Assembly (NCBI GenBank): GCA_947589295.1
Contig: CANQBZ010000004.1
Span: 1-64,000 of the forward strand
Direction of reading: 5' to 3'
Source of the DNA: an uncultured Akkermansia sp.
GTDB taxonomy: Bacteria; Verrucomicrobiota; Verrucomicrobiia; Verrucomicrobiales; Akkermansiaceae
Length of the DNA stretch: 64,000 nucleotides
Both the position numbers and the translations under genes were made by a program. Position 1 is the first letter of the stretch. Each line of letters opens with the position of its first letter. Below, one piece after another: positions 42,423-56,888 of the stretch. The notes under the pieces are model-generated. The model was not told the DNA's origin. It was given only the letters and a program-made list of their open reading frames with translations, and did not search any database.

Positions 42423-43070
42423 ATGTCTCGCCCCTACGAACGCAAATCAGCCATGCCGCACAAGGTCCCGGCTGCGCAAGATCAGTGGTACGTGCTGCAT
42501 GTGCTCTCCAACAAAGAACGCCGCGCTGTGGAAAATCTCAAGCGCCTCTTCAGGGAAGATGAGGAACTGGGCGCTCTGCTTCAAAGCGACCCCCTTGTCC
42601 CTACTGAGAAAGTGGAAGAGGTACGTAACGGCAAAAAAGTCGTACAGGAGCGTAAGCTTTACCCCGGTTACGTGTACCTCAATTTCGCCCTGCGAAGCCC
42701 GGTTACAGGAGACTTAAATAACGATGCATGGTACAAAATACAGGCGGTGGATGGTGTCATCAGCTTCGCTTGTGGACGTAACAAAGAACCTCTCCCCATG
42801 TCGGCGAAAGATGTGGCTGACTTTAAGCGCGAAGTTGAGCGGCGTAGCGAAGGTACACGTCAGAAAATCGTCATCAACGTTCAGGATGAAGTTGTTGTGC
42901 TGGAAGGAGCCTTCCAAGGTGAACGAGGAATCGTTGAAGAGGTCGATGTGGAACATGGTCGTCTGCGCGTTGGCGTGACGATGTTTGGACGTTCCAATCC
43001 GCTGGACTTGAACTTCACGCAGGTGCAAATTGTGCCGGAGGATGAACGCAACATTCCCCGCACGGAATAA
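42423..43070 (+). CDS. nusG: Transcription termination/antitermination factor NusG
   Basis: A 215-residue NusG with an NGN domain (WYVLHVLSNKERRAVENLKRL, YPGYVYLNFAL) and a KOW domain (DEVVVLEGAFQGERGIVEEV). It is longer than E. coli NusG because of an insert after about residue 40 (FREDEELGALLQSDPLVP). It links RNA polymerase and the ribosome. Starts at 42423 or 42453 are possible; the upper part of the ORF overlaps secE in another frame. Confidence 0.93.
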   Translation: MSRPYERKSAMPHKVPAAQDQWYVLHVLSNKERRAVENLKRLFREDEELGALLQSDPLVPTEKVEEVRNGKKVVQERKLYPGYVYLNFALRSPVTGDLNNDAWYKIQAVDGVISFACGRNKEPLPMSAKDVADFKREVERRSEGTRQKIVINVQDEVVVLEGAFQGERGIVEEVDVEHGRLRVGVTMFGRSNPLDLNFTQVQIVPEDERNIPRTE

Positions 43071-43133
43071 TCCCACTTCTTCTTCGCTATCGGGCAGCGC
43101 TTGGTAGCGTGGATATCACAAACACATAAAACC

Positions 43134-43562
43134 ATGGCAAAAGAAGTAGTCAAAACCATTAAACTGCAGATTCCTGCTGGTGCGGCCAACCCGTCGCCCC
43201 CCGTGGGACCTGCTCTTGGTCAGGCGGGCGTCAACATTATGGCTTTCTGCAAAGAGTTTAACGCGAAAACTCAAAAGCAGGCCGGCGATGTGCTCCCCGT
43301 TGTGATCACCGTTTACAAGGACAAGTCCTTCGACTTCGTCACCAAAATGCCGCCGGCTGCCAATCTTCTCAAAAAGGCCGCCGGCATTTCCTCCGGCTCT
43401 GGCGAGCCTAATAAAAATAAGGTCGCCAAGATTACCAAGGAGAAACTCATGGAGGTGGTCAATACGAAGATGCCTGACCTTAATACGAAATCCCCCGAGG
43501 CTGCTGCCCGCATCATTGCTGGTCAGGCTCGCCAGATGGGAATTGAGGTAGAAGGTCTCTAA
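43134..43562 (+). CDS. rplK: 50S ribosomal protein L11
   Basis: A 142-residue L11, with the conserved start [34 protein letters not shown] and the end [18 protein letters not shown]. It forms the GTPase stalk base on 23S rRNA. ATG 43134 ([11 protein letters not shown]) is the start; the ORF opens 33 bp earlier. No Shine-Dalgarno is visible. Confidence 0.97.
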   Translation: MAKEVVKTIKLQIPAGAANPSPPVGPALGQAGVNIMAFCKEFNAKTQKQAGDVLPVVITVYKDKSFDFVTKMPPAANLLKKAAGISSGSGEPNKNKVAKITKEKLMEVVNTKMPDLNTKSPEAAARIIAGQARQMGIEVEGL

Positions 43563-43635
43563 CCCCTTTTTCTGCTTGCAGGAGGGATCTTAACCCAACA
43601 ACAAATATAACCCGCACGTACTGCATTTTATCATC

Positions 43636-44337
43636 ATGTCAACAAAGCATTCCAAACGCTATACACAAGCTGTCGGTTTGGTGGATGCCACCAAGACCTA
43701 TTCTGCCGAGGAGGCCGTGGAACTCATGAAGAGCTTTCCCGCTCCTAAGTTCGACGCCACCGTTACCGTTTCTTTCCACCTTACTGTGGATCCACGTAAA
43801 TCCGACCAGATGGTCCGTGGCTCTGTTGCCCTGCCGCACGGCACAGGTAAAAATGTCCGCGTCATCGTGTTCGCCCAAGGCGAGGCTGCTCAAGCAGCCT
43901 TGGATGCCGGAGCTGAAAAGGTGGGCCTGGATGACCTCATTAAAGAAGTGCAGGGAGGCTTCCTTGCATTCGATAGCGCAATTGCCACCCCGGACGCCAT
44001 GGCTCAGGTGCGCAAGATTGCTCGTGTGCTCGGCCCGCGCGGACTTATGCCAAATCCGAAAACGGGCACCGTCACAGACGACACCGCTAAAGCGGTCCGC
44101 GAGGTTAAGGCAGGTCGCGTCGACTACAAGGTGGACAAGAATGCGAATATCTCCGCAGCTGTGGGTAAACTTTCCTTCAGCTCAGAACAACTGGTAGAAA
44201 ACCTTCGCTCGCTCATTGCATCCGTTGTGAAGGCTCGTCCCTCCGGCGCTAAAGGCGGCTATATTGCATCCGCAACTGTGGCTTGCTCCATGAACCCGGG
44301 TATCACCCTTAGCTCCTCGGAATACTCCAAGCTTTGA
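43636..44337 (+). CDS. rplA: 50S ribosomal protein L1
   Basis: A 233-residue L1 with [35 protein letters not shown] and [20 protein letters not shown]. It is the L1-stalk protein. It lies 73 bp after rplK and 25 bp before rplJ. Confidence 0.97.
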   Translation: MSTKHSKRYTQAVGLVDATKTYSAEEAVELMKSFPAPKFDATVTVSFHLTVDPRKSDQMVRGSVALPHGTGKNVRVIVFAQGEAAQAALDAGAEKVGLDDLIKEVQGGFLAFDSAIATPDAMAQVRKIARVLGPRGLMPNPKTGTVTDDTAKAVREVKAGRVDYKVDKNANISAAVGKLSFSSEQLVENLRSLIASVVKARPSGAKGGYIASATVACSMNPGITLSSSEYSKL

Positions 44338-44362
44338 GAAAACCGAACTCCCATTAGAGATT

Positions 44363-44872
44363 ATGAGTACAGAAAAGAAAGTCAATGCTGATAAGCAGTC
44401 CATCATTTCTCAGTTACTTGAGAAGGTGAATGGCTCGCCATTTCTCATCGTCATCGACTACGCCGGGGTGACCGTGCCGGAGTTTACGGCACTACGTGCT
44501 TCGCTTGCAGCGAGCGGCGCCTCCTGCACCGTGGCCAAGAATTCCTACATGGTCAAGGCTCTTACACGAGCTGGTTTGCCGGATATCTCTGCGGCCCTCA
44601 GGGGCCAAACCGCTTACGTCACTGGACAGAGCGATATTTGCGCCGCTGCCAAGGTCATCAATAATTTCGCGAGTGCCTCTAAAAAGGCTGCCTACAAAAC
44701 TGGTATTCTGGATGGAGCTCAACTCTCGCCTGATAAACTCCGCTCATTGGGCGAACTGCCAAGCCGCGAGGTGCTGCTTGCCACACTGCTTGGTACCATC
44801 AATGGCGCCGGAGCCGCCTTGGCTCGCGTCATTCAGGCCCATGTCGACAAGGAAGGAGGCTCTGATCAGTAA
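44363..44872 (+). CDS. rplJ: 50S ribosomal protein L10
   Basis: A 169-residue L10: a core with DYAGVTVPEFTALRASLAASGASCTVAKNS and an L7/L12-binding C-terminal helix (GAGAALARVIQAHVDKEGG). It anchors L12 dimers. A gap of 167 bp to rplL holds a GC-rich hairpin. Confidence 0.95.
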   Translation: MSTEKKVNADKQSIISQLLEKVNGSPFLIVIDYAGVTVPEFTALRASLAASGASCTVAKNSYMVKALTRAGLPDISAALRGQTAYVTGQSDICAAAKVINNFASASKKAAYKTGILDGAQLSPDKLRSLGELPSREVLLATLLGTINGAGAALARVIQAHVDKEGGSDQ

Positions 44873-44988
44873 AAATCTGAGTCATATTGAAAAAAAGTCT
44901 TGATTGGATGGCTACGGTGTGCTATCACCACACCCGCGCTTGGAAGACGAGGTCCTCTGTCGGCTCTCCGGCCGGTGAGAACTGAAAT

Positions 44989-45007
44989 GGATGGGGAGCC
45001 CCCATCC
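44989..45007 (+). promoter_or_regulatory. Hairpin in the rplJ-rplL intergenic region
   Basis: GGATGGGG pairs exactly with CCCCATCC around a 3-nt loop, 32 bp before the rplL start. There is no following T-run, so it is more likely a processing or stability element than a terminator. Confidence 0.5.
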
Positions 45008-45039
45008 GCGACAAGAACCAAAGAAACCACACAAAAACA

Positions 45040-45417
45040 ATGGCTGATATCAATACAATCGCTGAAGAACTCGGCAAGCTTACTATCTTGGAGGCTGCTG
45101 AGCTTGTCAAGCTTCTGGAAGAGAAGTGGGGCGTTTCCGCTGCTGCGCCTGTGGCTGCTGCGGCTGGGGTTGCTGCTGCTCCTGCAGAAGCTGCAGAGGA
45201 AAAGACCGACTTCAATGTCGAACTCACTGATGCTGGTGCCAACAAGATTGCCGTCATCAAGGCGGTGCGTACTGTCAAGACCGGAATGGGCTTGGCGGAT
45301 GCCAAAAAGCTTGTTGAGAGCGCCCCGGCTCTCGTGCTTGAAGGTGCCTCAAAAGAGGATGCCGACAAAGCTAAAGCTGAGCTCGAAAAAGCCGGTGCTA
45401 AGGTTACCATCAAGTAA
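45040..45417 (+). CDS. rplL: 50S ribosomal protein L7/L12
   Basis: A 125-residue L7/L12 with the N-terminal dimerisation domain ([26 protein letters not shown]), an Ala-rich hinge, and the C-terminal domain ([28 protein letters not shown]). It recruits translation GTPases. The usual length is 120-125. Confidence 0.97.
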   Translation: MADINTIAEELGKLTILEAAELVKLLEEKWGVSAAAPVAAAAGVAAAPAEAAEEKTDFNVELTDAGANKIAVIKAVRTVKTGMGLADAKKLVESAPALVLEGASKEDADKAKAELEKAGAKVTIK

Positions 45418-45436
45418 CCCGTCGCCTTTCGCGAGA

Positions 45437-45581
45437 GCAGGGGGGGATCGTGTTCCTCCCCTGCGCTTAGTGTTCCCGCGCTTGCTTCTGCAAGCTGGTT
45501 TCGCCCCTTTTCCCCATTATCAATGACTTTACCTGTGTTCGACCCGGTGCGCATGCTGCGCGTGTCAGCTGCCCCGGGTCG
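45437..45581 (+). promoter_or_regulatory. Two hairpins between rplL and rpoB (possible attenuator/processing region)
   Basis: GCAGGGGGGG pairs with CCTCCCCTGC (45437-45464, one G-T pair), and CGACCCGG pairs with CCGGGTCG (45540-45547 and 45574-45581) around an inner GCGCA/TGCGC stem. Neither has a strong T-run, though GCTTT follows the second. In E. coli this gap holds an attenuator and an RNase III site; the same role here is an inference. Confidence 0.5.
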
Positions 45582-45650
45582 GCTTTAACCCACATAAAAA
45601 ACGATTGCGCCCGGAAACCGGACGCTCAACCTCTAATCTCCGCGCACCCC

Positions 45651-48600
45651 ATGTCCAAGCCAAAGCAAGAGCGAATCAGTTTCGGCAAAATTACTGAAGT
45701 TATCCAACCGCCCAACCTCATTGAGATACAAACCAAATCCTACGAGGAGTTCCTTCAGCGTTTTACAGCCCCTGGGAAACGCCTTAAGATGGGACTGCAG
45801 GCTGTCCTGAGTGAGCACTTTCCCATCGAGAGCTACGACTCACAGATCCGCCTCGAGTTCGTCTCTTACGAGGTTTCTCCCCCAAAAACGACGGACTTTG
45901 CGGCAATTCGTTCCGGCGAAACATACAGCGCTTCGCTCTATATCCGCTTTCGACTTAAATGCAATGATTACATCACAGAGGAAGATGTCTACATGGGTGA
46001 AATGCCTATGATCACCGACCGCGGTACTTTCGTCATCAATGGTGCGGAGCGTGTTATCGTGGCGCAACTGCATCGCTCTCCGGGCATTTGCTATGAAAAA
46101 ACTCGCCACGCCAATGGAAAAGAGCTTTTCTCCTTCCGCATCATCCCCGACCGCGGCTCGTGGCTGGAGGTGCAGTTCGATACCAACGATCTGATGTATG
46201 TGTACCTTGATCGCCGTCGTCGTCGTCGCAAGTTCTTAGCGACTACTTTCCTGCGCTATCTGGGCTATGAGACGGATCGTTCCATCGTGGAGCAGTTCTA
46301 CACCATACAGAGGCTGCGCATTGCGGATGTAAGTGGCGACGAATTAGAGTACTTGGTCCCCTTTGAGGACGTGAAATACAGCGAGAAAAACTCTACCCGC
46401 CCCGCTTCTGTCATCGCCAAAGCCTACGAGCCTCTCAGCCTTGCCACGATCCGTCGCATGCAGGAGCTCGGGATCAAAACAATTGAGGTTATTGACCAGC
46501 GCGAGGACGAGCTGCTGGTCAAAACGCTCAAGAAAGACCTCTCTTACGATCGCGACAGCGCTCTCAAGGAAATTTTCCGCAAGTTCCGTCCGGGCGATCC
46601 TACCTCGGTGCAGCAGGCTGCTGCTGCCTTGGACCGGCTTTTCCGCGAGGAAAAGCGCTACGATCTCACTCGTGTGGGTCGGTACAAGCTTAATCAGAAG
46701 CTTGGTCTTGATGTGCCGGAAGACGTGCGCCTTATCCAGCCCATCGATTTTCTCTCTGCTGTCAAGTACTTGCTGCGCTTGCGCCATGGGGAAGGCGCCG
46801 TGGATGATATCGACCACTTGGGTAACCGCCGGGTGCGCGCTGTGGGTGAGCTTATCGCCAATCAGTGCCGTGTCGGCTTTGCGCGCACTGAACGCCTCGT
46901 CAAGGAGCGTATGACCCTTTGTGACCCCACGCGTAGCGACCTTACTCCGAGCAAGCTCATCAATCCGAAAGCGTTGAGCGCGGTGGTGCGCGATTTCTTT
47001 GGCCGCAGCCAACTCTCTCAGTTCATGGATCAGATTAACCCGCTAGCTGAGCTCACGCATAAGCGTCGTCTTTCCGCACTCGGCCCAGGCGGTTTGAATC
47101 GCGATCGTGCCGGTTTTGAGGTCCGTGATGTGCACCCCTCACATTATGGTCGTATCTGCCCCATTGAGACGCCTGAAGGTCCCAATATTGGTCTCATCAA
47201 TTCGCTTTGCACCTACGCTCGCATCGATGAGTACGGCTTCATTGAGACGCCCTTTCGCAAAGTCAAAACGATCCAGAAGAAAAATAAGAATGGAGAAGTT
47301 ACAGGTACGGAGGTCATAGTTACTAATGAGGTGGAATACCTCTCCGCAGATAAGGAGGAATACCATTTGATTGCTCAGGCCAACAACCCCATTGATAACG
47401 ACAATGGCCACGGTCACTTCGTAAAACCCCGCGTTACCGCACGCGAACGAGGGGAGTTCATTGAGGTTGATCCCCGTCGTGTTGAGTACATGGATGTTTC
47501 CCCCAAGCAGATCATCTCTATTGCCGCCGGACTCATCCCCTTTTTGGAGCACGATGATGCTAACCGTGCACTTATGGGCGCTAACATGCAGCGCCAGGGT
47601 GTGCCGCTCATGGTAAACCAGGCCCCACTGGTAGGCACCGGTATTGAGGCGAAGTGCGCACGCGATAGCGGCGCTGTTGTCGTTGCCGCCGGCCCAGGAA
47701 TTGTAGCCTCAGCCACGGCGGAGTACATTGTCACCACAAAAGACGGAGAACTCCCTGTATCCCCCCAGCGCTGGTTGAGTGACCCCGAGAGCATTAAGAC
47801 GGACCCCGACAAGGGTGTCTATGTTTACCAGTTGCGCAAGTTCATGCGTTCCAATGCTTCTACTTGCATCAACCAGCGCCCCATTGTGGCTCGAGGTGCC
47901 AAGGTGAAAGCGGGCGATGTATTGGCGGATGGCCCCTGTACGGATGGCGGCGAGCTTGCGCTTGGCCGCAATGTATTGGTAGCCTACATGTCATGGTACG
48001 GCTACAACTTTGAGGACGCCATCATCATCTCCGAACGCCTCGTCCAAGAGGACGCGTATACTTCTATCCATATCGAGGAGTTTGAGGAGAAAGCGCGTGA
48101 CACCAAACTGGGCCCGGAGGAAATCACGCGTGACATCCCCAATGTCGGTGATGAGGCGCTAAAAAACTTGGGTAGTGATGGCGTAGTGCGCATTGGCGCT
48201 GAGGTAAAGCCCGGCGATATCCTGGTGGGCAAAATCAGCCCGAAGAGTGAAACCGACCTCGCTCCTGAGGAGCGCTTGCTGCGCGCCATCTTCGGTGAAA
48301 AGGCCGCTGATGTGAAGGATACTTCTCTGCGGGTTCCACCCGGCACTACAGGCGTGGTTATGGACGTGCGCATCGTGCGTTCTGCGGCCCCTGGTGCTCC
48401 CGAGCTCGATTCGGAGAAAGAGGCTCAGAAGCAGCGTAAGAAAGTCGATGAGGAGTATGTGCGCGATAAAAAGAACCTTATTGACTTACTCACCAGCCGC
48501 CTTTCCGATCGGTTGCTTGGCGAGAAGATTCCCCTAGAAGTTACCAGCGTTGGCACCGGCGAGGTACTTATCCCCGCTAACCGTAAAATCACCAAGACTC

Positions 48601-49730
48601 TTCTTCATAACCTGGCTGAGCATCATGACCAGATTGATATGAATGAAAGCCCTGTGCGTAACCAGATATTTGAGATCATCAACGCTTACGAGTCCCGCTT
48701 CCGTGATCTTGATGAGGAACGCGATCGCAAGCTCGATCAAATTGAGGCTGGTGCTGAGGTGGAACCAGGCGTCGTTACGGAAGTGAAGGTCTACATCGCT
48801 ACCAAACGCAAGCTCGGCGTGGGTGACAAGATGGCTGGTCGCCACGGTAACAAGGGCGTCTGCTCCCGCGTGCTCCCAGTGGAGGATATGCCTTACTTGG
48901 AGGATGGCACCCCGGTAGATATCATTCTCAACCCGCTCGGCGTGCCTTCGCGTATGAATGTCGGACAGGTCCTAGAGGCTCACCTGGGCGTGGCCGCCAA
49001 GGCTTTGGGCTTCAAGGTAGCTACCCCGGTGTTTGATGGAATCGACGAGGCCAAGATTTGGGACTATATGAGCCAAGCTAAAAAAGTACCCGGCTTTACT
49101 TGGGTGGGCGATGGTAAAGATGGTTCCGTAGCCGGTAAGAGCCGTCTCATTGATGGGCTCACTGGCGAGTATTTCCACTACCCCGTGGTTGTTGGCTATA
49201 CCTACATGTTGAAACTCAACCACCTCGTTGCCGATAAGGTGCATGCGCGCGCTGTGGGCACTTATTCGCTTGTCACCCAGCAGCCGCTGGGTGGAAAGGC
49301 GCAGCACGGTGGCCAACGCTTCGGCGAAATGGAGGTTTGGGCTATGGAAGCTTATGGTGCTGCCTATACTCTGCAGGAGCTGCTCACCGTCAAATCCGAT
49401 GATGTACAAGGCCGCACGCGCATCTATGAGAATATCGTGCGTGGGGATAATTCTCTGGAGGCCGGCACACCAGAGTCCTTCAACGTACTCATCAAAGAAA
49501 TGCAAGCCCTTTGCTTGAATGTTCAGCCGCTCGAGAAGCGGTATCGTGATGGCTCGAATACTCAACAGGTGGATGTCTTCCAGGTCCTGGCAGACGTTGC
49601 TGATGAAGAGGAGATCGAGAAGGATGTGCAAGACTATGAGGATATGATCGAGATACGTCTGGATGGCTCGGAATCCGAGGCCTCTAATCCTATTGATTTG
49701 CACGCAGATGATGATGAAACTGATCGTTAA
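45651..49730 (+). CDS. rpoB: DNA-directed RNA polymerase subunit beta
   Basis: A 1359-residue beta subunit, complete. Recognisable parts: rifampicin region SQLSQFMDQINPLAELTHKRRLSALGPGGL (rifampicin-sensitive residues at the usual places), GRICPIETPEGPNIGLI, NVLVAYMSWYGYNFEDAIIISER, VGDKMAGRHGNKGV and the end GKAQHGGQRFGEMEVWAMEAYGAAYTLQE. It is part of the RNA polymerase core. It begins 233 bp after rplL. Confidence 0.98.
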   Translation: MSKPKQERISFGKITEVIQPPNLIEIQTKSYEEFLQRFTAPGKRLKMGLQAVLSEHFPIESYDSQIRLEFVSYEVSPPKTTDFAAIRSGETYSASLYIRFRLKCNDYITEEDVYMGEMPMITDRGTFVINGAERVIVAQLHRSPGICYEKTRHANGKELFSFRIIPDRGSWLEVQFDTNDLMYVYLDRRRRRRKFLATTFLRYLGYETDRSIVEQFYTIQRLRIADVSGDELEYLVPFEDVKYSEKNSTRPASVIAKAYEPLSLATIRRMQELGIKTIEVIDQREDELLVKTLKKDLSYDRDSALKEIFRKFRPGDPTSVQQAAAALDRLFREEKRYDLTRVGRYKLNQKLGLDVPEDVRLIQPIDFLSAVKYLLRLRHGEGAVDDIDHLGNRRVRAVGELIANQCRVGFARTERLVKERMTLCDPTRSDLTPSKLINPKALSAVVRDFFGRSQLSQFMDQINPLAELTHKRRLSALGPGGLNRDRAGFEVRDVHPSHYGRICPIETPEGPNIGLINSLCTYARIDEYGFIETPFRKVKTIQKKNKNGEVTGTEVIVTNEVEYLSADKEEYHLIAQANNPIDNDNGHGHFVKPRVTARERGEFIEVDPRRVEYMDVSPKQIISIAAGLIPFLEHDDANRALMGANMQRQGVPLMVNQAPLVGTGIEAKCARDSGAVVVAAGPGIVASATAEYIVTTKDGELPVSPQRWLSDPESIKTDPDKGVYVYQLRKFMRSNASTCINQRPIVARGAKVKAGDVLADGPCTDGGELALGRNVLVAYMSWYGYNFEDAIIISERLVQEDAYTSIHIEEFEEKARDTKLGPEEITRDIPNVGDEALKNLGSDGVVRIGAEVKPGDILVGKISPKSETDLAPEERLLRAIFGEKAADVKDTSLRVPPGTTGVVMDVRIVRSAAPGAPELDSEKEAQKQRKKVDEEYVRDKKNLIDLLTSRLSDRLLGEKIPLEVTSVGTGEVLIPANRKITKTLLHNLAEHHDQIDMNESPVRNQIFEIINAYESRFRDLDEERDRKLDQIEAGAEVEPGVVTEVKVYIATKRKLGVGDKMAGRHGNKGVCSRVLPVEDMPYLEDGTPVDIILNPLGVPSRMNVGQVLEAHLGVAAKALGFKVATPVFDGIDEAKIWDYMSQAKKVPGFTWVGDGKDGSVAGKSRLIDGLTGEYFHYPVVVGYTYMLKLNHLVADKVHARAVGTYSLVTQQPLGGKAQHGGQRFGEMEVWAMEAYGAAYTLQELLTVKSDDVQGRTRIYENIVRGDNSLEAGTPESFNVLIKEMQALCLNVQPLEKRYRDGSNTQQVDVFQVLADVADEEEIEKDVQDYEDMIEIRLDGSESEASNPIDLHADDDETDR

Positions 49731-49764
49731 TTACTGATACCGCAACCCTCAACCTCATATCCCT

Positions 49765-54030
<4,266 letters not shown>

Positions 54031-54054
54031 TTCACGGTGCTTCAGTTGCTTTTC

Positions 54055-54087
54055 GCCCGCTTTCCTACCACGGAGAGCGGGCTTTTT
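54055..54087 (+). terminator. Terminator of the rpoBC operon
   Basis: GCCCGCTTTCC pairs with GGAGAGCGGGC (one G-T pair) around a 6-nt loop, then TTTTT. Confidence 0.9.
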
Positions 54088-54126
54088 CTTGCTTTCAAAA
54101 GAGAATCTGATAGAATCGGGGGAGAT

Positions 54127-54519
54127 ATGAGTGAGCTTTGTACAGAACAAAACGATACGCCACGTTTTTCGGATTCGCTGCTCATCCTCTGTATTTTCGT
54201 GCTGCCGTTACTTTTCCTGAACATCATTTTTTCATGTGTGGTGTTGCTTTTGGAGATGCTACCCACTGCCTTTGTGTACTTGCTGTTGCGACATAGGTCC
54301 ACGCGCTGTCGCTGTGCGTACTACGCGAGCGGAGCAGGAGTTGCCGTGCTGTGGCTCTTGTTCATGGTGTTTGCTATGGCTTTTAACGGAGCTTATTCTC
54401 TGTTGGATATTGGATTATGTGTCGCATATACTTTGTGTGTGATAGTGCTGCATGGGCTTGCTTTTTCGATATTCTACGCTCTGTGGAGATGGAATCGTGC
54501 AGGGTATCCGCAATCATAG
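54127..54519 (+). CDS. Small multi-span membrane protein, unknown function
   Basis: A 130-residue protein with three or four hydrophobic helices (LLILCIFVLPLLFLNIIFSCVVLLL, GVAVLWLLFMVFAMAF, IGLCVAYTLCVIVLHGLAFSIFYAL). The start is ATG 54127, as the ORF begins inside the rpoC terminator. No family recognised. It is followed by 278 bp without a convincing gene before ychF. Confidence 0.6.
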   Translation: MSELCTEQNDTPRFSDSLLILCIFVLPLLFLNIIFSCVVLLLEMLPTAFVYLLLRHRSTRCRCAYYASGAGVAVLWLLFMVFAMAFNGAYSLLDIGLCVAYTLCVIVLHGLAFSIFYALWRWNRAGYPQS

Positions 54520-54797
54520 ACGAACGTCTTCTCTATGCGTCCACGCGTAACCATATCCTGATGATATTCCTGTTACTTGAAGATATGAATTTTCCCCTTT
54601 CGGTTCCCTTATTTTCTCGGAGCCCCTCATCAGTTCGGAATGCGAGTATTGCTTCCGTTACGACAGTCTGACAAGGCATCTGCGCTGCAATGTCGCTATT
54701 GTCCAAGATGCCGTACAAGGCTTGTAAGGCGTGATGACGTCGTATGCCTGGTAATTTTCTTTTCTCTCGAATGGAGATGCAGTAAAATGGCGGCGTT

Positions 54798-55919
54798 ATG
54801 TTGCAAGCAGGTATTGTAGGATTGCCGAATGTTGGGAAGTCAACTTTGTTCAATGCTGTGACTCGTTCTCGCAAGGCTGAGGCGGCGAATTATCCTTTCT
54901 GTACGATTGATCCTAATGTGGGGGTGGTAGAGGTGCCGGACGCTCGTTTGGCGGTGCTGGCGGGGATGAGCAAGAGTGCGCAGGTGATTCCGGCAGCCAT
55001 TGAGTTTGTGGATATCGCAGGTCTTATGAAAGGTGCGGCGGAGGGTGCGGGATTGGGCAACAAGTTCCTTTCTCACATCCGTGAGACGGATGCCATTGTG
55101 CAAGTAGTTCGCTGCTTTGAAGATTCGGATATCATTCATGAGCTGGGCAGTGTGGATCCCGTGCGCGATATAGAAATCATCAACAATGAACTCATCCTTG
55201 CCGATATTGCCGCACTGGAGAAAAGGCGCGAATCTCGAGCGAAGAAAGCTAAGGGAGGAGATAAGGAGGCACGCGAAGAGATGGCCCTTATCGAAAAATT
55301 ACTGCCGCATCTGGACGCCGGCAATCCCGCTATCACGCTGGACGTTTCCGATAACGAACGCAAACTGCTGCGTACGTTTTTCCTGCTCTCAAATAAGAAG
55401 AGCCTTTTTGCCTGCAATGTGGGCGAGGCTGAGCTTGCTGCCGCTGTGAATGACCCGGATTCGCATCCGTATGTTTCTGCCGTGCGCCGCTACGTGGCGA
55501 AGCAACATCATGCGGAGGCTGTGGTGATTTCTGCGCGCATTGAGGAGGAACTGTCCGATTTGCCGGAGGAGGAGGCTCGAGAGTACTTGCATGATCTTGG
55601 AGTGCAGGATTCCGGCGTGAGTGCGCTCATTCGTTCGGTATATCACTTGCTCGGACTGCGTACATATCTGACTACCGGCCCCAAAGAGACGCGCGCGTGG
55701 ACGATTCCCACCGGGGCGAAAGCACCGCAAGCAGCCGGAGTCATTCACACGGATTTTGAGCGAGGATTCATCGCGGCGCAGGTGGTAGCGTATGAGGATC
55801 TCGTGGCGTGTGGATCATTGATTAAAGCAAAGGAAAACGCCAAGCTGCGCGTTGAGGGCAAGGACTATGTGGTGCAAGACGGCGATGTGGTGGAGTTCCG
55901 TTTCAACGTCTCCAAATAG
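54798..55919 (+). CDS. ychF: Redox-regulated ATPase YchF (Obg family)
   Basis: A 373-residue protein with Walker A GLPNVGKST, FVDIAGLMKGAAEGAGLGNKFL and a C-terminal TGS domain (VIHTDFERGFIAAQVVAYEDLV). YchF binds ATP or GTP and ribosomes and affects stress and translation. The length fits the family (363-373). It has no neighbour on the same strand within 270 bp. Confidence 0.96.
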   Translation: MLQAGIVGLPNVGKSTLFNAVTRSRKAEAANYPFCTIDPNVGVVEVPDARLAVLAGMSKSAQVIPAAIEFVDIAGLMKGAAEGAGLGNKFLSHIRETDAIVQVVRCFEDSDIIHELGSVDPVRDIEIINNELILADIAALEKRRESRAKKAKGGDKEAREEMALIEKLLPHLDAGNPAITLDVSDNERKLLRTFFLLSNKKSLFACNVGEAELAAAVNDPDSHPYVSAVRRYVAKQHHAEAVVISARIEEELSDLPEEEAREYLHDLGVQDSGVSALIRSVYHLLGLRTYLTTGPKETRAWTIPTGAKAPQAAGVIHTDFERGFIAAQVVAYEDLVACGSLIKAKENAKLRVEGKDYVVQDGDVVEFRFNVSK

Positions 55920-56066
55920 GCGCTTTGACCGCTGTTCCGGGAAGAAAACGCGCATTCTCGGAAGCTTCCCTCTGCTACGTCTCGTCTGTACAGTAGCATG
56001 CGTTCTTCCGCCGGATCGCTCGCGATCAGGCAGTTGTCTTCGTAGATGCTGATTTTCCACACTGCC

Positions 56067-56627
56067 CTACACGATGGGATGCAATGCAGAGAAACCAAAG
56101 AGGTCAGCTACCCACTGCGCCCCAGGACTCTCCAGCGCTACATTGTATGCGCGCGCTCGGGTATTGTAGAGCAAGGTTGTCTCATCTTGCCGGAAAAGAC
56201 TCAGAGATACGCGATTCATAAGCTCGATGAATTCAGTGTCAGAACTCATTCCAGAATCGCTTTCCATGGCCTGCGCTGTGCCAATGACGATATCGCGTAA
56301 CTTCCGTTCGGCATGGCTAAGGTGTCGCAGTTCATCGTTTGGTGGCGGTTCGGGAAATAGTGAAAGCACCCGCTGCGTGTCATCTGTCAGCCGTTTGATT
56401 CGCCGCGGACGCACATCTTCCCGGGGCAGAGATTCACTCAAGTGAATACTTAATTCCAGCAGGCAGGAATTACGCTGTTTGGTGGCTTGTCCCCAGCGCT
56501 GCCATGCTTCTCGCGCAGCACGGCGCAGGTGGTTCAACTTAAAGTAGGTCGCAATTATCCATGCGAGCACAGCCACCAAGATTCCCATTGGTACGGCAAA
56601 TTCCATATGTACGCTATTGTCCGCCAC
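56067..56627 (-). CDS. LemA-like membrane protein
   Basis: A 186-residue protein with an N-terminal membrane helix (VPMGILVAVLAWIIATYF) and a helical body ending in LLYNTRARAYNVALESPGAQWVADLFGF, the LemA-type C-terminal motif. The N-terminal half is more diverged. LemA proteins have no settled function. The start may be ATG 56627 or 56606. It converges on ychF. Confidence 0.65.
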   Translation of the reverse strand: MADNSVHMEFAVPMGILVAVLAWIIATYFKLNHLRRAAREAWQRWGQATKQRNSCLLELSIHLSESLPREDVRPRRIKRLTDDTQRVLSLFPEPPPNDELRHLSHAERKLRDIVIGTAQAMESDSGMSSDTEFIELMNRVSLSLFRQDETTLLYNTRARAYNVALESPGAQWVADLFGFSALHPIV

Positions 56628-56800
56628 TTGTCCCGCGTTCGCAAGTTGTTTGAGCTATCTGTTTGGGAGTAGTCATCCCAAGGAGAGTATCTCTCCGTTG
56701 ACGAAGCAGAACGGTAGGCGGTTTCGCGATGTCCACAGTTCCGACATCTTCGCTCTTTCCCGCTTAAATCCTTTTGAAAAAGTAGAGTCCTTTTCCAATC

Positions 56801-56828
56801 TTGACATTTCGCTCAAATGGTCTATAAT
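56801..56828 (+). promoter_or_regulatory. Strong promoter of pgk
   Basis: TTGACA (56801-56806), 16-bp spacer, TATAAT (56823-56828). Both boxes are perfect. The leader to ATG 56889 is about 53 nt. Confidence 0.85.
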
Positions 56829-56888
56829 GCGCGCGTGCTGGGGTGATCCCGAGAGGCATTTTTACAACGAAACACAATCATCATCATT

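Noticed and set aside
54533-54874. 113-aa minus-strand ORF before ychF
   Set aside because: Its first part is the antisense of the ychF N terminus, and the rest does not match a family I can name.
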